A stretch of 64,000 nt of DNA from Embleya sp040605455 (GTDB taxonomy: Bacteria > Actinomycetota > Actinomycetes > Streptomycetales > Streptomycetaceae): the NCBI RefSeq assembly GCF_040605455.1, contig NZ_JBEXCV010000004.1:67923-131922 (forward strand), in the 5' to 3' direction. The notes beneath the pieces were generated by a model, which worked only from the letters and a program-made list of their open reading frames with translations, had not been told where the DNA came from and did not search any database. Position numbers and translations under genes: made by a program. Below are positions 23,810 to 31,888 of this stretch, piece after piece. Numbering within the stretch: the stretch's first letter is position 1; every line of letters starts with the position of its first letter.

Positions 23810-24175
23810 GTGATCGTGCTCTACTGGACCGCCATGGTGGCGCTGTTCCTGGCCGAGTTGGCCGCTACCGGAGCTACCGCCTTCTGGGGGTTCACTCTCG
23901 ATGCCGGCCGGCCGATCCGGATCCTGGTCGGACTGGCCGCGCCCGCAGTCATGATGTTTCTCTGGGGTCGGTTTGCGGCCGCCAACAACGCCGACGCGCT
24001 CACGGGCCTCCCGCGGATCCTCTTCGAGGCGGCGTGGTGGGGTGCGGGCATCGCGGCGTTCGTCGCCGCGGGCCTCCTTCCCGGCGCGATCGGCGTCGCC
24101 GTCGCCCGCCTCACCGGGCTCGCCGCCCAGCGCAGCAAGGCCCACGCGCAGCGCGGTGCGCGGACCTCCGCCTGA
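23810..24175 (+). CDS. YrdB family (DUF2568) membrane protein
   Basis: A 121-aa membrane protein starting with GTG (MIVLYWTAMVALFLAELAAT), preceded by an ideal GGGGAGG site. Four hydrophobic segments are seen: about residues 3-27, 38-56, 70-92 and 94-106. The pattern AFWGFTLDAGRPIRILVGLA, then MMFLWGRFAAANNADALTGL, matches DUF2568/YrdB. The function is unknown; these genes often sit next to TetR-type regulators, which agrees with the palindromes upstream although no regulator is present here. Confidence 0.82.
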   Translation: MIVLYWTAMVALFLAELAATGATAFWGFTLDAGRPIRILVGLAAPAVMMFLWGRFAAANNADALTGLPRILFEAAWWGAGIAAFVAAGLLPGAIGVAVARLTGLAAQRSKAHAQRGARTSA

Positions 24176-24276
24176 AAATTGGTCGATGACGCCCTCGAAG
24201 CCGGACCACCAATGGCTTTCGGTTCGGGTTCGCTCAGCCCCGAGCACCCCTCATGCCCCTCGCGACGAGGCTGCCC

Positions 24277-25197
24277 CTACCGCGCCAGTCGCAATCGCAC
24301 CGTTGTCCCCGTCGCCTTCGTGGAGCGGATTTGCACGAGGTCGCAGATCTGGTTGGCCATCCACAGTCCCCGACCGCCGTCCTGGTCGCGGGTGGGGCGG
24401 TGTCGGCCGGCGAGCGGGTCGATGATGTGGCCCGCGTCGTGGATCTCGCAGACGAATGATGCGTCCTCGATCCAGACCGCGACCGCGCCGTGGCCGCCGC
24501 CGTGCACGAGGCTGTTGCCCGCGATCTCGCTCACGGCCAGGATCGCGTGATTCGTCTGCGCCCGGGGCGCGTCGGTCATGGCGCGGCGGACCAGCGAGCG
24601 CACGGCGGCCAGTTCGCCGGAGCGAAATGCCAGGTGGTCTGCGTGTCCGGGCACCGCGGGCAGCGCCGGACCGGTCAGGGTCGCGACGAAGTCCGCTGCG
24701 GCGAGGGCTGTCCCGCCGCGCTCGACCGCACCGGTCAGCACACGTGGGTGCGAGTGCCCTACGCCGTCGATCACTTCCGGATCCAGTGCGGATACGTCGT
24801 ACGGGCACAGGAGTTGCCACGCCACGTCGTCGAACGCGAGGTTGAGCAACGCCTCGTGGTGTCGGCACTCGACGATCTCCTCGGCGCTGCGGCCGGCCCA
24901 GATCGGCTCGCCGATGCCGCGGAACACGCGTGCACCGTTGTGCTCCGTCCAGTCCTGCCAGACCGGGATGATCCGGGCCGGGTTGCGGCCCACCCGCTCC
25001 ATGTCGATCCAGGCCACCCGGTCGGCGTCGGCACCCAGCTCGTCGCGCAGCGCTCCGGCCCGCGGTTCGATCACCGCGACGCCTACCGCCTCGTCGGCGG
25101 CCAGACCGGCCCGGACGAAGCCGGCGGTGCGCTCGACGAAATCCTCGATGCCCGCGTAGAGCAAGGCGTCGTGCCGGAACATCGTGGCTGTCGTCAT
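24277..25197 (-). CDS. MEDS-domain sensor / anti-sigma regulatory factor with HATPase domain
   Basis: A 306-aa cytoplasmic protein starting MTTATMFRHDALLYAGIEDF. Residues about 5-165 form a MEDS (MEthanogen/methylotroph DcmR Sensory) domain, including AWIDMERVGRNPARIIPVWQ and ALLNLAFDDVAWQLLCPYDV. Residues about 190-306 form an anti-sigma HATPase of the SpoIIAB/RsbW type: N-box ILAVSEIAGNSLVHGGG, then VCEIHDAGHIIDP (G1) and GGRGLWMANQICDLVQ (G2). Its ATG overlaps the stop codon of the STAS gene by 4 nt, so switch and sensor are made together. It probably controls an alternative sigma factor; none is adjacent. Confidence 0.9.
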   Translation of the reverse strand: MTTATMFRHDALLYAGIEDFVERTAGFVRAGLAADEAVGVAVIEPRAGALRDELGADADRVAWIDMERVGRNPARIIPVWQDWTEHNGARVFRGIGEPIWAGRSAEEIVECRHHEALLNLAFDDVAWQLLCPYDVSALDPEVIDGVGHSHPRVLTGAVERGGTALAAADFVATLTGPALPAVPGHADHLAFRSGELAAVRSLVRRAMTDAPRAQTNHAILAVSEIAGNSLVHGGGHGAVAVWIEDASFVCEIHDAGHIIDPLAGRHRPTRDQDGGRGLWMANQICDLVQIRSTKATGTTVRLRLAR

Positions 25198-25535
25198 CCG
25201 GTCTTCACCTTCTCCAAAACCAGGCCTGGGACCCGGTCCCACTCGGCGAGCCGAACGAGCACGCACAGCTCCTCGGAGGCGCGGTGCAGGACCAGGCGCC
25301 TCTCGGGCTGAATCCGTATCGCGGCCTCGACCAACGTACGGACGCCGGCGATGTCGATGAACCGCAGCGACGACACGTCCACGTACAGGTCACCGGTGCC
25401 GCCCGCGCTCTGCGCGAACAGGGCCGAGCGCACGTGCACGCAGTTGTCGAGGTCGACTTCGCCGAACAGGCGCACACCCAGTGGCGGCGAGGTCCGCTCC
25501 ACCCGGAGCACACCGTCCGCATAGTCGACGCCCAT
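25194..25535 (-). CDS. STAS-domain anti-anti-sigma factor homologue
   Basis: A 113-aa STAS protein starting MGVDYADGVLRVER, with a strong GGGGAGGG site upstream. The fold pattern is LGVRLFGEVDLDNCVHVRSA, then YVDVSSLRFIDIAGVRTLVE. In RsbV/SpoIIAA the loop is DSSG, with phosphorylation on the second Ser; here it is DIAG, so the phosphorylatable serine is absent. The protein may therefore work as a constitutive binder or without kinase control, as seen in other MEDS-linked STAS proteins. Translationally coupled to the downstream MEDS/HATPase gene. Confidence 0.88.
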   Translation of the reverse strand: MGVDYADGVLRVERTSPPLGVRLFGEVDLDNCVHVRSALFAQSAGGTGDLYVDVSSLRFIDIAGVRTLVEAAIRIQPERRLVLHRASEELCVLVRLAEWDRVPGLVLEKVKTG

Positions 25536-25943
25536 GCTCGTCCCTCCCCACCCGCCTGTCGTCCTGAGCAAACTACCCAACACCCACCGTCCGACACCGG
25601 TCACCCCAGCCGTCGCCGCAACCACAGCAGTGCCCCCTGCGCCTGCGCCCGCTGGAACTCGCTCATACCACCAGGATTTCGATCACACCCGGCTCCGGGC
25701 AAACGCTTATCGGATCACACGCGGCTCGCCGACGGCGCCCTCCGCTACCGCCATCACCAGCTCCCACGAGTTCACGCCCGCCCCTCCCGCAACGGAGCCG
25801 CCGGGCACGGGATTCGTACCGGCGGTTCGGCCGTTACCGTTCCGTCCAATTTCGGCCATGTGGTGTCCACCTGACGCACCGTAGACCGCCGCTACCGTGG
25901 CCGGCATGATCCGCATCCCTCTTTCGTCCCTCGGAGTCGTCCG
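25536..25943. other. Divergent spacer between STAS and uppP, with a possible 21-aa micro-ORF
   Basis: The 408-bp region must hold the promoters of both flanking units. On the minus strand an ATG at 25664-25666 opens a 21-codon frame ending at 25601 that reads MSEFQRAQAQGALLWLRRRL plus G, an amphipathic basic peptide. It has no clear ribosome site. No other gene is seen. Confidence 0.3.
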
Positions 25944-26783
25944 GTGATCGGTTGGTTCGAGGCCGTTGTACTCGGCTTGGTCCAGGGGCTCACCGAGTTC
26001 CTGCCGATCTCCTCCAGCGCGCACCTGCGCATCGTGTCGGCGTTCGCCGGCTGGGAGGACCCGGGCTCGGCGTTCACCGCCGTGACCCAGATCGGGACGG
26101 AGACCGCCGTCCTGATCTACTTCCGCAAGGACATCGGCAACATCGTCACGACCTGGGTGAAGTCGCTGTACACCCCGTCCCTGCGCGGCGAACTCGACGC
26201 GCGCATGGGCTGGTACATCATCGTCGGCACCTTGCCGATCGGGGTCTTGGGCCTGGTGTTCCAGGACACCATCGAGACCACGTTCCGCGACCTGCGGCTG
26301 ATCGGTACGACGCTGATCGTGTTCGGTCTGATCCTGCTGTTCGCGGACCGGATGGCGCTGAACAACCGAGGGATGGACAAGCTCAACGGCAAGGAGTCGT
26401 TGATCTACGGCTTCGCCCAGTCGCTCGCGCTGATTCCGGGCGTCTCACGCTCGGGCGGTACGGTCACGGCCGGCCTGCTGATGGGATACCGGCGCGAGGT
26501 TGCGGCACGGTACTCGTTCCTGCTGGCCATCCCGGCCGTACTGGCCTCCGGCGGCCTCGAGTTGTTCAAGATCGGCGAGGGTCCGGCACCGGCGTGGGGG
26601 CCGACGATCCTGGCCACGGTGGTTGCGTTCGTGGTCGGCTACGCGGCGATCGCGTGGTTCCTGAAGTACATCAGCACGCACAGCTTCACGGTCTTCGTCG
26701 CCTACCGCGTGGCCCTGGGCCTGGTCGTCCTGGGCCTGGTGGTCTTCGGCGCGCTGGAGCCGACGGCGGGAGCGGCCGAGTAG
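25944..26783 (+). CDS. uppP: Undecaprenyl-diphosphatase (bacitracin-resistance type, UppP/BacA)
   Basis: Recycles undecaprenyl pyrophosphate to the monophosphate carrier used in cell-wall synthesis; an integral membrane enzyme. The 279-aa product starts with GTG (MIGWFEAVVLGLVQGLTEFL). It carries the two diagnostic motifs: LTEFLPISSSAHLRIV (residues about 16-31, catalytic Glu and His) and LIPGVSRSGGTVTAG (about 165-180, catalytic Arg). About eight hydrophobic helices are visible. GGAG lies about 7 nt before the start. It is monocistronic; overexpression in other bacteria gives bacitracin resistance. Confidence 0.96.
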   Translation: MIGWFEAVVLGLVQGLTEFLPISSSAHLRIVSAFAGWEDPGSAFTAVTQIGTETAVLIYFRKDIGNIVTTWVKSLYTPSLRGELDARMGWYIIVGTLPIGVLGLVFQDTIETTFRDLRLIGTTLIVFGLILLFADRMALNNRGMDKLNGKESLIYGFAQSLALIPGVSRSGGTVTAGLLMGYRREVAARYSFLLAIPAVLASGGLELFKIGEGPAPAWGPTILATVVAFVVGYAAIAWFLKYISTHSFTVFVAYRVALGLVVLGLVVFGALEPTAGAAE

Positions 26784-26948
26784 GTCCATCCACGTTCGGC
26801 GCCGCTCGGCCCGAACCGTACCGACACCTCGACGCCCGCGGCCGCCGCGTACCCACACGGCGGCCCCGGGCGTCGCGCCGTCACCCGGGCTCGACCATTC
26901 GGCACTCACGCGGAACGCCCTCGTCCCTCGCTCGGCACTCCTTCGCAC

Positions 26949-27875
26949 TCACGCGTCGCCGAGCATGGCGAAGACGAAGGCCAGTCGGCGGTCGACCCAT
27001 GGCACCAGGACGCGAACCGGTTGGTTTCGTCCGTCAGTGGTCATCACCAGTTCGCCGGCGGCCTTCCAGGCGAGCACGCGTGGGCGGACCGGGCCGAGCG
27101 AACCGTCGTCGCCGGAGAGCAGGGTGTCGAAGGTGAGGCTGAGCGCGGTGTCCGCCGTGTGCGCCGCCAACCTGCGCGGATCGGTCGTGGCGAAGAGGTT
27201 GCGGCCGACGATCTCGGGCCGGCCGGGTTGGTCGATCCGCCACGTGTGCTTGACCAGTCGACGGGCGGGCGGGATCCGGCGGATGGTGCCGACGGGTTCG
27301 CCGTCGGCGGCGCGGACCCGGTCGTGGCGTACGCCGTCGATCGTCTCGGCGGCGTCCACGGTGCACAGCAGGCTGCCGTCGGGCAGGTACAGCGAGCGGC
27401 GGTCGTCGCCGGTGAACGCGCACGGGGTGAAGAAGCCACCCGATCCGCCGCCGCGGAGGATGCGGATCCCGACCCGCGAAGCGGATGCGGACCTCGCGGC
27501 GGCTGCGGAAGAGGTGAGCGAGCCGTAGGTGAACGCGGTCACGCTCTGCCAGTCGGTCGGGTCTGCGGCGGGCGTCGACGCGTCCGACTCGGGCGTCGCG
27601 GCGCCCGGGGTGTCCGTCGGATCCATGAGGTGGGCGGGATCCACGCAATCAACGGGATCCGCGGGACCTACAGGATCTGCCGTGTGCGCGGTACCCGGTG
27701 CGGCCGATGTGTTCGACCCGGGCACACACGTGGCGGGCCTGCTCGAATCGGCCACCTGCTCCGGCTCCGCCGGGATTGACCCCGGTATCGGCTCCATCGG
27801 CTCCGGCAGCGGCTCCGGCACCGCCGTCGCAGTCGATTCCGCCTCCGAACGCGCCCTGCGCCTGCCGAACACCAT
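26949..27875 (-). CDS. Protein of unknown function with low-complexity N-terminus (possible LURP-one/tubby-like fold)
   Basis: A 308-aa protein starting MVFGRRRARSEAESTATAVP. Residues about 15-110 are a Pro/Asp/Ala-rich low-complexity tail with D-P-V/D-P-A repeats (VGPADPVDCVDPAHLMDPTD). Residues about 115-305 are a compact beta-rich domain (FTPCAFTGDDRRSLYLPDGS, HDRVRAADGEPVGTIRRIPP, KHTWRIDQPGRPEIVGRNLF, AWKAAGELVMTTDGRNQPVR). Repeated 'dG.pvGtir' strands followed by hydrophobic segments recall phospholipid-scramblase-like or LURP-one barrels, but I cannot assign a family. Convergent with uppP. Confidence 0.7.
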   Translation of the reverse strand: MVFGRRRARSEAESTATAVPEPLPEPMEPIPGSIPAEPEQVADSSRPATCVPGSNTSAAPGTAHTADPVGPADPVDCVDPAHLMDPTDTPGAATPESDASTPAADPTDWQSVTAFTYGSLTSSAAAARSASASRVGIRILRGGGSGGFFTPCAFTGDDRRSLYLPDGSLLCTVDAAETIDGVRHDRVRAADGEPVGTIRRIPPARRLVKHTWRIDQPGRPEIVGRNLFATTDPRRLAAHTADTALSLTFDTLLSGDDGSLGPVRPRVLAWKAAGELVMTTDGRNQPVRVLVPWVDRRLAFVFAMLGDA

Positions 27876-28027
27876 CCGAGCCCCGTCCTCCCCCGTCACG
27901 ACACGTGGATGGGCGCGGAGGCGGGCGGGTGGAGGTCGTCCGCGCCGACGCGGCCGTCCGCGCGCGATCGCGCCACCCTGCCCGTACGCCTGCGCACCCG
28001 GTACGTGTCCGACCATATCGGGAGGGC

Positions 28028-28423
28028 TCAGTCCTCCTCGAACCCGGCACACACCGCCTTGCGTCCGCTGCTGCGCAGTTCCACCTTGAATCGCTGGGTG
28101 AGCGCGGCGACCACGAGCAGGCCGCGGCCGGCCTCGGCGTCCTCCAGTACCTCGACGGGAGACGGCAACGAACACGGCAGGCAGTCGAGCACCTCCACCC
28201 ACAGAACCCGGCCGTGCAGCGACGCGGAGACCTCGTAGTCGCCGTAGTCCCCGGCGTGTTCGACGGCGTTCGAGGCCAGCTCGGAGGTGACTCGTACCGG
28301 GTCGTCGGACTCGAAGCCGACCCGCTCGCAGAAGCGCCGCACGTGTGCGCGGGCGGCGGAGACGGTTTGCGGTTTCGACACGAGCCGTACGGTCGCGCGC
28401 GTTTTGGACACGGTGGTGGCCAC
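28028..28423 (-). CDS. Anti-sigma-factor-like ATP-binding protein (HATPase, RsbW type)
   Basis: A 131-aa single-domain HATPase. I chose the GTG at 28421-28423 (MATTVSKTRATVRLVSK), with GGGGGAG just upstream, over a longer frame. N-box: VRVTSELASNAVEHAGDYGD (Glu and Asn for Mg-ATP). G2: EAGRGLLVVAALTQRFKVEL. The G1 Asp is in WVEVLDCLPCSLP, with two cysteines near it. Such stand-alone HATPases are abundant in Streptomyces and are thought to be anti-sigma kinases, but their partners are usually unknown. It lies 152 bp from the unknown-function gene on the same strand. Confidence 0.88.
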   Translation of the reverse strand: MATTVSKTRATVRLVSKPQTVSAARAHVRRFCERVGFESDDPVRVTSELASNAVEHAGDYGDYEVSASLHGRVLWVEVLDCLPCSLPSPVEVLEDAEAGRGLLVVAALTQRFKVELRSSGRKAVCAGFEED

Positions 28424-28882
28424 GTCTCCCCCTCCAGTCGGTCGGGCTGTTGAGAGCACCGTGATCGAATACACCCTGGAAACGGGCCCGAACTGTGATT
28501 ATCGGTCGCCGAACGTCCGCGATCTGGTAGGAACCGCGGCAAGATCGGTGGACCACTTGGAAGTTACCGAATCCGAGCGCCTTCCGGGCGGATCGCTTGG
28601 CAAAGAAAACCGCGAGTCGGACCGGACAACCCGCGCGTATCACGCCAACCAGCCATCCGAGCCCCTCAGTTCACCGAATCCGCAGGTCACAGCCGCCTTA
28701 CCGACGACACGACGGGAGCGTGCAGTGCCGGGACGGTGGCGAAATCACGGGTCGGGTCGGGCGTGCCGGGCGGGCGTGAACAGGCGCGGGACGGCGCGTG
28801 GCCCGCGGGCCGAACGGCGCGCGGGGGGCGTGTTTTCACTGCACGGCGACGCCGGCCTCGGGTCGTCGCAGGCCGCGAGCGA

Positions 28883-28900
28883 GGGCGGGGTGGGGCGGGG
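28883..28900 (+). other. G-quadruplex-type motif with single-base loops
   Basis: GGG-c-GGGG-t-GGGG-c-GGGG: four G-runs with 1-nt loops, the most stable class of predicted G-quadruplex. It lies in the 564-bp spacer (28424-28987) between two minus-strand genes. That spacer has no supported gene; its left part would carry the promoter of the HATPase gene. Confidence 0.5.
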
Positions 28901-28987
28901 CGGCGCGTCGGCGTCATTGCCGGCGTCGGCATCGGGGTCGGGATCCACCACACCGCACCGCACCGCGCCCACCGCACCCGCCCTCGG

Positions 28988-29632
28988 TCAGAACCGCACC
29001 GAGCGTTCGATCGACTCGATCTCGCCGAACCGTTCGGTGGCGCTGCTCGGCGCCGAGGACAGCATGTAGATCGGTACCGTCCCGGTGTCGATGACCGTGA
29101 CCCGGAGCCGGAACGGCGCCACGTTCTTGTCCTCGGGGGTGCACTCGATGTCCATCAGCCACGCGTTGCGACCGTCGAGTCGGGCGGCCTCGCTGGAGCG
29201 GACCGAGTCCTGGGCCTTGGCCGGGTAGATCAGTTCGAGCTGGGTCCGGCCCACGGTCTCGGCCATCTCCGGCATCGAGCGCGATTTGGACACGTACGCT
29301 TTGGTGTCCACCACGCCGACCATGAACGTCCCGAGCGGGTTCTTCGGGTCGGCGGTGGGCTTGGCCGTGGGGTCGGCGGTCTTGGGGTCGACGGTGGAGG
29401 CGACGGAGGAGTACAGGCCGATCACGGCGTCCGGCGGCTTGGGATACCAGCCCTGGGGCAGCACGTACGAGATGTGCGCCTTGGGGTCGCGGATCTCGCC
29501 GGGCCGGGCCGAGTGCGGGGTCGACGGCGTCGCGGCCGGCGGCTCGGCCTTGGCGTCCTTGTCCTCGGCGGGGCCGCACGCGCCGACGGCTATCAGTGCG
29601 GCCACGGTCATCCCGAGCGCCGCGCGCCTCAT
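28988..29632 (-). CDS. Secreted lipoprotein of unknown function
   Basis: A 214-aa protein starting MRRAALGMTVAALIAVGACG, a lipoprotein signal peptide with lipobox VGAC (Cys about residue 19). After a short Pro/Ala linker the mature domain runs HISYVLPQGWYPKPPDAVIG, GTFMVGVVDTKAYV, RTQLELIYPAKAQDSV, RLDGRNAWLMDIECTP and FRLRVTVIDTGTVPIYMLSS. This resembles small PsbP- or LpqN-like lipoproteins, not assignable further. Its ATG overlaps the stop codon of the TPR gene by 4 nt (ATGA), so the two form one unit. Confidence 0.8.
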   Translation of the reverse strand: MRRAALGMTVAALIAVGACGPAEDKDAKAEPPAATPSTPHSARPGEIRDPKAHISYVLPQGWYPKPPDAVIGLYSSVASTVDPKTADPTAKPTADPKNPLGTFMVGVVDTKAYVSKSRSMPEMAETVGRTQLELIYPAKAQDSVRSSEAARLDGRNAWLMDIECTPEDKNVAPFRLRVTVIDTGTVPIYMLSSAPSSATERFGEIESIERSVRF

Positions 29633-30423
29633 TCCTCGACCTCCACGTCGCCCGCCTCGACCGCCGCGCGATACGCCGCCTCGACCTCGCTCCGCTCCGC
29701 GCCCTCGCGGTCGAGCAGGTGCGCGTACAGCAGGCGCGAGCCGTCGATGCCCGAGTCGAGCGCCCGCCGGATGTGCTCGCGCGCGTCGCCGATCCGGCCC
29801 GCGTCGAGTTCGGCGTCGCCGAGGTCGACCAGCGCGTCCTCCTGGCCCGCCGCGACCGCCCGGGTCAACCACGCGATGCCGTCCTCGACCGCGTCGCCGT
29901 TGAGCAGCAGCCGGCCTAGGTTGGCCATCGCGAACTCGTCGCCGGCCTCGGCCGCCGGGCGCAGCAGCGCCTCGGCCTCGGCGGCGCGGTCGAAGTCCTG
30001 GAGGAAGGCGGCGAAGTCGTTCGGCGCGTCGGGGTCACCGGCTTCGAGCGCGAAGACGTACCAGCGCTCGGCCGCCTCGGGCTCGTCCAACGCGTCGGCC
30101 AGCAGGTTGGCGATCGGCAGCGCCCACCGCGTCTCGCCGAGCCGATGCCGCTCGATCAGCAGGTCGACGGCGGCGTCCGGCCGACCGGTGACTTCGAGCA
30201 GTTCGCTGAGCGCGTCCACCGCCTCGGCGTCCCCCTCTGCCAACGCCTCGCGCAGGATCGCCTCCGCGGTCTCGTCACCTCCCGCGAACATCAGCTCGCC
30301 GGCCCTGCGACGAGCCTCGGGTACGCCGGCGTCGGCGGCGTCGAGGTAGAGCTTGACGGCGGCATCCATGCGCCCCTCGCGCATTGCTTGGTCGGCCTGG
30401 GCGAGGTGGTTAGTGCCGGACAT
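29629..30423 (-). CDS. Tetratricopeptide / Sel1-like repeat protein
   Basis: A 264-aa, very acidic all-helical protein starting MSGTNHLAQADQAMREGRMD. About seven repeats of 32-36 residues are visible with the A..LY..A...G...A pattern (AVKLYLDAADAGVPEARRRA; AAERWYVFALEAGDPDAPND; AEALLRPAAEAGDEFAMANL; IAWLTRAVAAGQEDALVDLG). Such solenoids bind protein partners. It is the first gene of a two-gene unit with the lipoprotein; no signal peptide is seen, so it is cytoplasmic. Confidence 0.82.
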   Translation of the reverse strand: MSGTNHLAQADQAMREGRMDAAVKLYLDAADAGVPEARRRAGELMFAGGDETAEAILREALAEGDAEAVDALSELLEVTGRPDAAVDLLIERHRLGETRWALPIANLLADALDEPEAAERWYVFALEAGDPDAPNDFAAFLQDFDRAAEAEALLRPAAEAGDEFAMANLGRLLLNGDAVEDGIAWLTRAVAAGQEDALVDLGDAELDAGRIGDAREHIRRALDSGIDGSRLLYAHLLDREGAERSEVEAAYRAAVEAGDVEVEE

Positions 30424-30570
30424 GGTCCTGCTTTCGAATCGCGGAGCGTAGACCCACGAGCCTGCCACATCCCACACTGTTCCCTACGCCCGCCACGAGA
30501 CGCGAGACGCGCACCGGATCGCGGATGCGGCCGCGCCGGTGCCGCCCCGCCCGCCGGGCCGCGCCCTGCT

Positions 30571-30763
30571 CGGAAGGGATGCGGTGCGATGTCGCCCCAC
30601 CCGGTGACCCACCGGGTTTCGGTAAAGGCGTCGAGGTTGGCCTCCGGGCCGCCGAAGCGTGCGCGCGTGCTTCGATCTCCTCGGCATGCCGCTCGAACCA
30701 CAGCCCGGCACGACGAGGCTCCGCAGCTCGCTCGTCCTGTGGACGGAACGTGCGCGTCTCCAG
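30571..30763 (-). pseudogene. Remnant of a coding sequence of unknown family
   Basis: On the minus strand two frames with strong coding character abut. 30763-30662 reads LETRTFRPQDERAAEPRRAG, then LWFERHAEEIEARA. After a frame change near 30660, RFGGPEANLDAFTETRWVTG, then WGDIAPHPFR continues to about 30571. Codon third positions are GC-rich and the residues are natural-looking, but no start or full domain is present and I do not recognise the family. The rest of 30424-30956 shows no gene. Confidence 0.35.
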
Positions 30764-30956
30764 GCGATCGGCCGCGCGGCGGGGCCCAGGGCGTGTCCTT
30801 CAAGCGCCCGTGTGGGCGGCGGGGCGCAGCAGGTGTGTTCGAGGCTTTCGAGCTGCCGAATACGTCCGGGTTGTTGCTACGGATTCCCCCGCAGCGGGCG
30901 CATTCCTTCCACTGAGCGGAAGGACGTCGGCCCGATGGTCACCATAGGATCACCCG

Positions 30957-31726
30957 ATGAACCAGCCGAACCAACGCCACGTCGAGTTCGCCCGCCTCCA
31001 CAACTTCCGCGACCTGGGCGGATATCGGACCGCCGACGACCGCACGGTGCGTTGGGGCGTGCTGTATCGCTCCGACTCGCTCGGCAAGCTCGAAGGCACG
31101 GACTGGGAGACGTTCCTGGCGCTGGACATCCGTACGGTGATCGACCTGCGCTACCCGCAGGAGATCGCGTACCGGGGTCGCGTACCGATCGACGCGTCGC
31201 TCACCTACCACAACCTCAGCATCGAGCACCGGCCGTACAACCAGCCCGCCTTGGCCGAGGACGTGCCGCCCGGCCCGTACCTGGCCGCCCGGTTCGCCGA
31301 GGTCGCCGAGGACGGCGTCCGGGAGATCCGCGAGGCGCTGGCCCTGATCGCGGCGGCCGACAACGCGCCGCTGGTCTTCCACTGCGCCTCCGGCAAGGAC
31401 CGCACCGGCCTGATCGCCGCGTTGGTACTGGCCCTGCTCGGGGTCGGTGACGAGGACATCGTCGCCGACTTCGCGCTGACCGAACTGGCCACGGCCCGGC
31501 TGCTCGCGACTGGCGGGCCGAGCACGCCGGCGCGCTGCCCCGCTGGCCGGGCTTCGGACGCGCACCGGCGCAGGTGATGGAGCTGTTCCTGGCGGACCTG
31601 GCGACGACATACGGCACACTGCGCACGTACGTCACCGACCACGTCGGCTTCACCGAGGCCGAGATCGAGGCACTCCGCGAGACACTCCTCGAACCCCTGC
31701 CTCCCGTAGCCCCCGACACCCCGTAG
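30957..31726 (+). pseudogene. Tyrosine-protein phosphatase gene with a one-base frameshift
   Basis: The N-terminal 182 or so codons encode a Y_phosphatase3-type enzyme: HNFRDLGGYRTADDRTVRWG, LYRSDSLGKLE, TVIDLRYPQEI, and the P-loop VFHCASGKDRTGLIAAL with catalytic Cys and Arg. At 31507-31508 one C is missing compared with the duplicated segment at 34223-34708. The present frame therefore ends early (about 206 aa, basic junk tail), while the original frame (DWRAEHAGALPRWPGFGRAP through PVAPDTP) continues to a TAG at 31724-31726. Restored length is 256 aa, normal for the family. A sequencing error would give an intact gene instead. Confidence 0.8.
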
Positions 31727-31888
31727 CCCCGTGGCTCCGTAGCCCCATAACCCCCGCGACCCGTCGACCGAGCGGGTCGAAAATGCCTGCCGGGGCGGCG
31801 ATCCGATGTGATGAGGTGGCCGAATGAACGTGACCTCCCTGGCCTATCGCACCGACCTGATGCTGCTCACCCTCCAGGGCAGCCATGT
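31404..31888 (+). repeat. Direct repeat, copy 1 (485 bp)
   Basis: This segment covers the 3' part of the phosphatase gene, the spacer, and the first 65 nt of the acetyltransferase gene. It is repeated at 34223-34708 with three substitutions and one single-base indel. Copy 1 is in the native gene context; copy 2 is not. Confidence 0.95.

Noticed and set aside
30484..30956. tRNA or small RNA gene before the phosphatase
   Set aside because: No cloverleaf or TTCGA-type T-loop with matching arms could be found; only a coding remnant was supported.
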